Assembly: GCA_030549335.1 (NCBI GenBank)
Contig: CM060195.1
Coordinates: 49,509,975-49,573,974, forward strand
Reading direction: 5' to 3'
Origin: Pontederia crassipes
Taxonomy: Eukaryota > Streptophyta > Magnoliopsida > Commelinales > Pontederiaceae
DNA length: 64,000 bases
Below are positions 61,128-64,000 of this stretch, piece by piece. Position numbers and translations under genes: made by a program. The notes under the pieces were generated by a model, which did no database searches, was not told the origin of the DNA, and worked only from the letters and a program-made list of their open reading frames with translations. The stretch's first letter is position 1. Every line of letters starts with the position of its first letter.

Positions 61128-62456
61128 TGATCAGCCCAAATCCTAGAAGCTATCCCATCCCGCAATATGTCACCTCTGGTTTTCTCAGACATAGAGGCGG
61201 GCATAGATGGCAGCAGGTCTCCCACACGTACCGCTTCTGGCAAAATTGTCATGTTGAAGTATTTGTCATCCCCGGCATGACGCCTTACAAAATTGTGAAT
61301 GACGCAATAGGCGATGACGATATACTTTTATAGCTTCAACGGATACTGGCAGGGGCTACGAAGCAACCTAAACCTTTTTTTCAGAATTCCGAATGACTTC
61401 TCCACACAGTTTCGTAGCTGCGCATGTCTATGATTGAAAATATCCTTCGCATCGTGATACCGACCTGCTGGGGTGCTCTCTATAAAGGTCCCCATATGGT
61501 ACCTCCCACCCCGATACGGTGCTATGAACTTATCGAAGTTTGCGTAGCCGGAGTCTACAAGATAGTACTTTCCTATGTCGGACATAAGCAATAGAGTTAG
61601 GGCAACCAAACAGTCTAATGGAAAGAGGTATTTTGGGACTAAGGTCTACAGAATCATACCATCAGGCACACAAAATTCATTCATCTCCAAGCACCAACAC
61701 AAAATCTTCAAATCGCCGGCAGAGCCCTCCCAACCATCGCATACAAATAGAAAAGTGTGATCGAAGGCTGTTGCTGCCATCACGTTCTGTGAAAGGAATC
61801 CCTTACGATTCTGATATGGTACTGCATTTGATTTTTGCACGTGAGCAGGTATGTGGGTCACGTCGATGGCACCGAGCGCATTCTACAACACACGTAGGAA
61901 AAACGAATATCACAGGTTAATCCAAAAAATGAAAATAAACTGCAAAGCATGAAGAGCATATTATCGCAAATTATGGATAAAATCTGCTGCTGTCCCGCAC
62001 TCGTGGATGGACGCCGACATCTACACTAGGTAACACAATGAACTCCTCACATAGTGAACATATTACTTTTAGGACGTTCCGAAAGTGACATGATATCGTT
62101 TCACTGGAGTGCTGAAACTCCTCCTGCATGTCTCTATTTGTCTCGTCACGGTGAACAACAAATAAGAAAATTGTCAATTGTTCCCTCGCGCTGACATGTT
62201 TTGTCGACGCAAGGAGCCCTCGCAAGACCAACAGTTCCTCAAATATCAAAAAGGTTGTGTTCTTCAACTTGAAATGATGGTAGTCTCTTTTCGGGTGTCC
62301 ATTCAACATCTCGTTAACTGCCTGATCCCCTGTGAATGGCCGTGTCCTACACGGCATCCTCGAAATGCTTACAGAGGTCGCAGCTGAGCTAGAGTAACAT
62401 AGCGAGAAAAAAGTGTCATCCTCGAACAATTCATCCTCAACCAACAAATCCCACAT
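61128..62456 (-). pseudogene. PIF/Harbinger DDE transposase, disrupted
   Basis: The N-terminal part at 62456-61974 contains KHVSAREQLTIFLFVV and SSETISCHFRNVLKVI, matching the helix-turn-helix lead of HARBI1/ALP1-like proteins, and ends SSRFYP then a stop. After an acceptor at 61882 comes NALGAIDVTHIPAHV (first catalytic Asp), QNVMAATAFDHTFLFV and GWEGSAGD (second Asp). An intron at about 61650-61577 joins VPDG to KYYLVDSGYANF. Then come APYRGGRYHM, FNHRHAQLRNCVEKSFGILKKRF (catalytic Glu), a stop at 61330-61328, and IAYCVIHNFVRRHAGDD to the tail RDGIASRIWADHRRR. Two nonsense codons and a missing donor after the first block suggest inactivity. Sequencing error or an unusual intron could explain one of them, less likely both. 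Confidence 0.75.
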
Positions 62457-62743
62457 GTCGTGAAGTTTTCATCTAGCACAGCATAATGGAGAAAGTGAAA
62501 AAATATAATATAGGAAAGACAATGCAGAGCAAGTTGAAGCACATCTAAAACATTTTAAGGCAGCCGAATCCAAATATATAACAAACCAAATTCCTAAACA
62601 CGTGACAATAGTCTTACTTCGGACTTAGAGTACAGACCACTAACGACCTCATAATAGTCCTCAGACACACTAAGTTGCACGACTCGTGCAGACAAAAGTA
62701 CATACTACAAACGATATCATAATACAACAATAACCAAAAGATA

Positions 62744-64000
62744 CTACTCCGTGTCGCTCGAGTTAGCCCTGGCCCCACTGGATCTTGCAGGTGTGAAATG
62801 ACGAGAGGGTACCGTGTTTGGGGAATTCGTCGGCGTCACAAGTTTGTTGGGACTGAAGTAAGAGTTGGAGACGTTGAGCAGAGATGGCACGCTTCGAAAA
62901 GTTGGAAAAGGGTTTCCCATGACACTTGCTCCGGAGAAAGGTGCACGGACGTCTACTACACGGATTGGCGAGGGCGGTGCATAAGTGACGACACTCGCAA
63001 AAGGTGCTGACCCAAATCCAACATTCGACCTGCCTTGATCAGCACCAAAATCTGTCAACCCAACTGCCGGCGGCGGAGGAGATGGTAGATTGTATTCGGA
63101 CACTTTTCTCGCTATCCAAGCTTCAAGCATGCGGTCATCACATTGCATGAATGTCCATAACTCATCTTTGTCCTTTAATGCATCCGCGACAACGAGCTTC
63201 ACGTGTAGAGGAAGATTGGGCATCCTGGCCTCCAACCTGGCCCAACACGCATCTTTAGCTCTATCTTTTTTATTCTTTTGCACCAGCATTTCTTCCATCA
63301 TATGTAACTTCTTCATGGTATACTCTTGTGCCACCCAATTAACGTCCCTCGCAAGTTTCTTCTTCTTCTTCTTCTTCTTCTTCGATGAAACTGGAGTGGA
63401 TCCGGATGTAGTTCTCTTCCCGGAAGATGTGGTTCCATTTGAAGTTGGATCCCATGGGTTAGGTTCATTCTCCTATTGTCCTTCAGTTTCTTCTATGGTC
63501 ATATCGATAATGTTGTCGTTGGAGCTATCTTGTTTTTCTTCTAGATCTACTAGTTTCGCGGTCGTACAAGCCCCTTCCCCATGACCGTGTTCTTTGCGAA
63601 GAGGAAGACCAAATCATCATAATGTGGGAATTGTTTATTTTTCACCCTCGCGTAGTCTTTATTCCCCTATCACAGCAAAACAATAGTGTCAGAACATCCC
63701 TTGACCAAAGGACAGTGTGCATTTATGAACAAAATTAGAACTCACCGCAATGACCTCATCCCACATTCCCTCTTCCGGTGGCTCGGGCGTGCATTTTTCC
63801 GGATCCCAACCCCATCCACTCTTGTTGGCTAGGGTTCTACACAACTCGAAGTTCCTTTTCATTACATTTAGATGGTTTTTCATGTGTTCAACCGTCATCC
63901 TCTCACGGAAGTGTTCATTGAACCTGTTGCACATTCTCTTCCACGCTTCCGGTGCGAAGGTGTTACTCTTGAAGAAACCGTCAACATTTTCCTACAACAT
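62744..64000 (-). pseudogene. Myb/SANT-like ORF1 of the Harbinger element, partial and disrupted
   Basis: This is the DNA-binding partner protein of PIF/Harbinger transposases. The exon at the window edge encodes FFKSNTFAPEAWKRMCNRF, then MTVEHMKNHLNVMKRNFEL and SGWGWDPEKC, ending MWDEVIA at a GTGAGT donor near 63746: a Myb/SANT-like domain. The next exon, from about 63671, continues NKDYARVKNKQFPHYDDLVF. The reading then shifts frame near 63580 into GHGEGACTTAKLVDLE and meets a TAG in TEGQ-stop-ENEPNPWDP near 63470. The C-terminal part has a run of eight lysines, KLHMMEEMLVQKNKK, a Pro/Ser-rich tail and a stop at 62744. Its start lies beyond the window. Confidence 0.75.
63357..63383. repeat. 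(CTT)n microsatellite encoding a poly-lysine run
   Basis: Eight to nine CTT units within ORF1, coding lysine on the minus strand. It could act as a nuclear-localisation-like tract. Confidence 0.9.

Larger units (their letters stand above)
59717..64000 (-). mobile_element. PIF/Harbinger-type DNA transposon, truncated by the window end
   Basis: This contains a PIF/Harbinger DDE transposase and the partner Myb/SANT-like ORF, both on the minus strand, which is the diagnostic pair for this superfamily. A possible terminus, gggggcgtttggagaggg, begins at 59717 after tga, but the matching end lies beyond 64000 and cannot be checked. An additional intact small ORF lies between the terminus and the transposase. 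Confidence 0.75.

Overview
This is nuclear DNA of a flowering plant. The genes carry many GT-AG introns, GC-rich first exons sit in AT-rich introns and spacers, five copies of an Au-like plant SINE are present, and every gene model matches a plant family. The GC-rich first exons lean towards a non-grass monocot, but that is only an impression; I cannot name the species.

Layout. About 2.2-8.2 kb (+) holds a complete 15-exon sphingosine-1-phosphate lyase gene. Facing it tail to tail, 10.1-13.1 kb (-) holds a 4-exon gene for a VTT/SNARE-associated-type membrane protein. At 16.9-17.2 kb (-) there is a small GC-rich intronless gene of unknown function. From 17.5 to 29 kb come mobile-element remains: a non-autonomous CACTA element, a decayed LINE split by a long-TIR element, a tRNA-type SINE with perfect target duplications, and a hAT-like MITE. 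From 32.9 to 46.3 kb (+) an 8-exon MEKK1-type MAP kinase kinase kinase gene carries a 9-kb Ty3/gypsy-type LTR retrotransposon in intron 5. From 48.6 to 53.8 kb (-) lies a 9-exon gene for a 1401-residue protein with a calponin-homology-like N-terminus, three tandem repeats and a C-terminal hydrophobic helix. From 55.7 to 58.1 kb is an LTR-like element with an internal duplication. From about 59.7 kb past the window end (-) is a decayed PIF/Harbinger element with a DDE transposase, a Myb/SANT-like ORF and an intact extra ORF with a viroplasmin/RNase H1 hybrid-binding-type domain.

The four large host genes are joined only by proximity: endomembrane lipid breakdown, an endomembrane protein, stress or immunity MAPK signalling, and a possible cytoskeletal adaptor. 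All exon joins were made by eye and checked for reading-frame arithmetic: each of the four models stays in frame across every junction and ends at a stop. The most unusual items are the Harbinger-associated viroplasmin-domain ORF, the near-identical LTRs flanking a ruined interior inside the kinase gene, and the tripled block in the CH-like protein.
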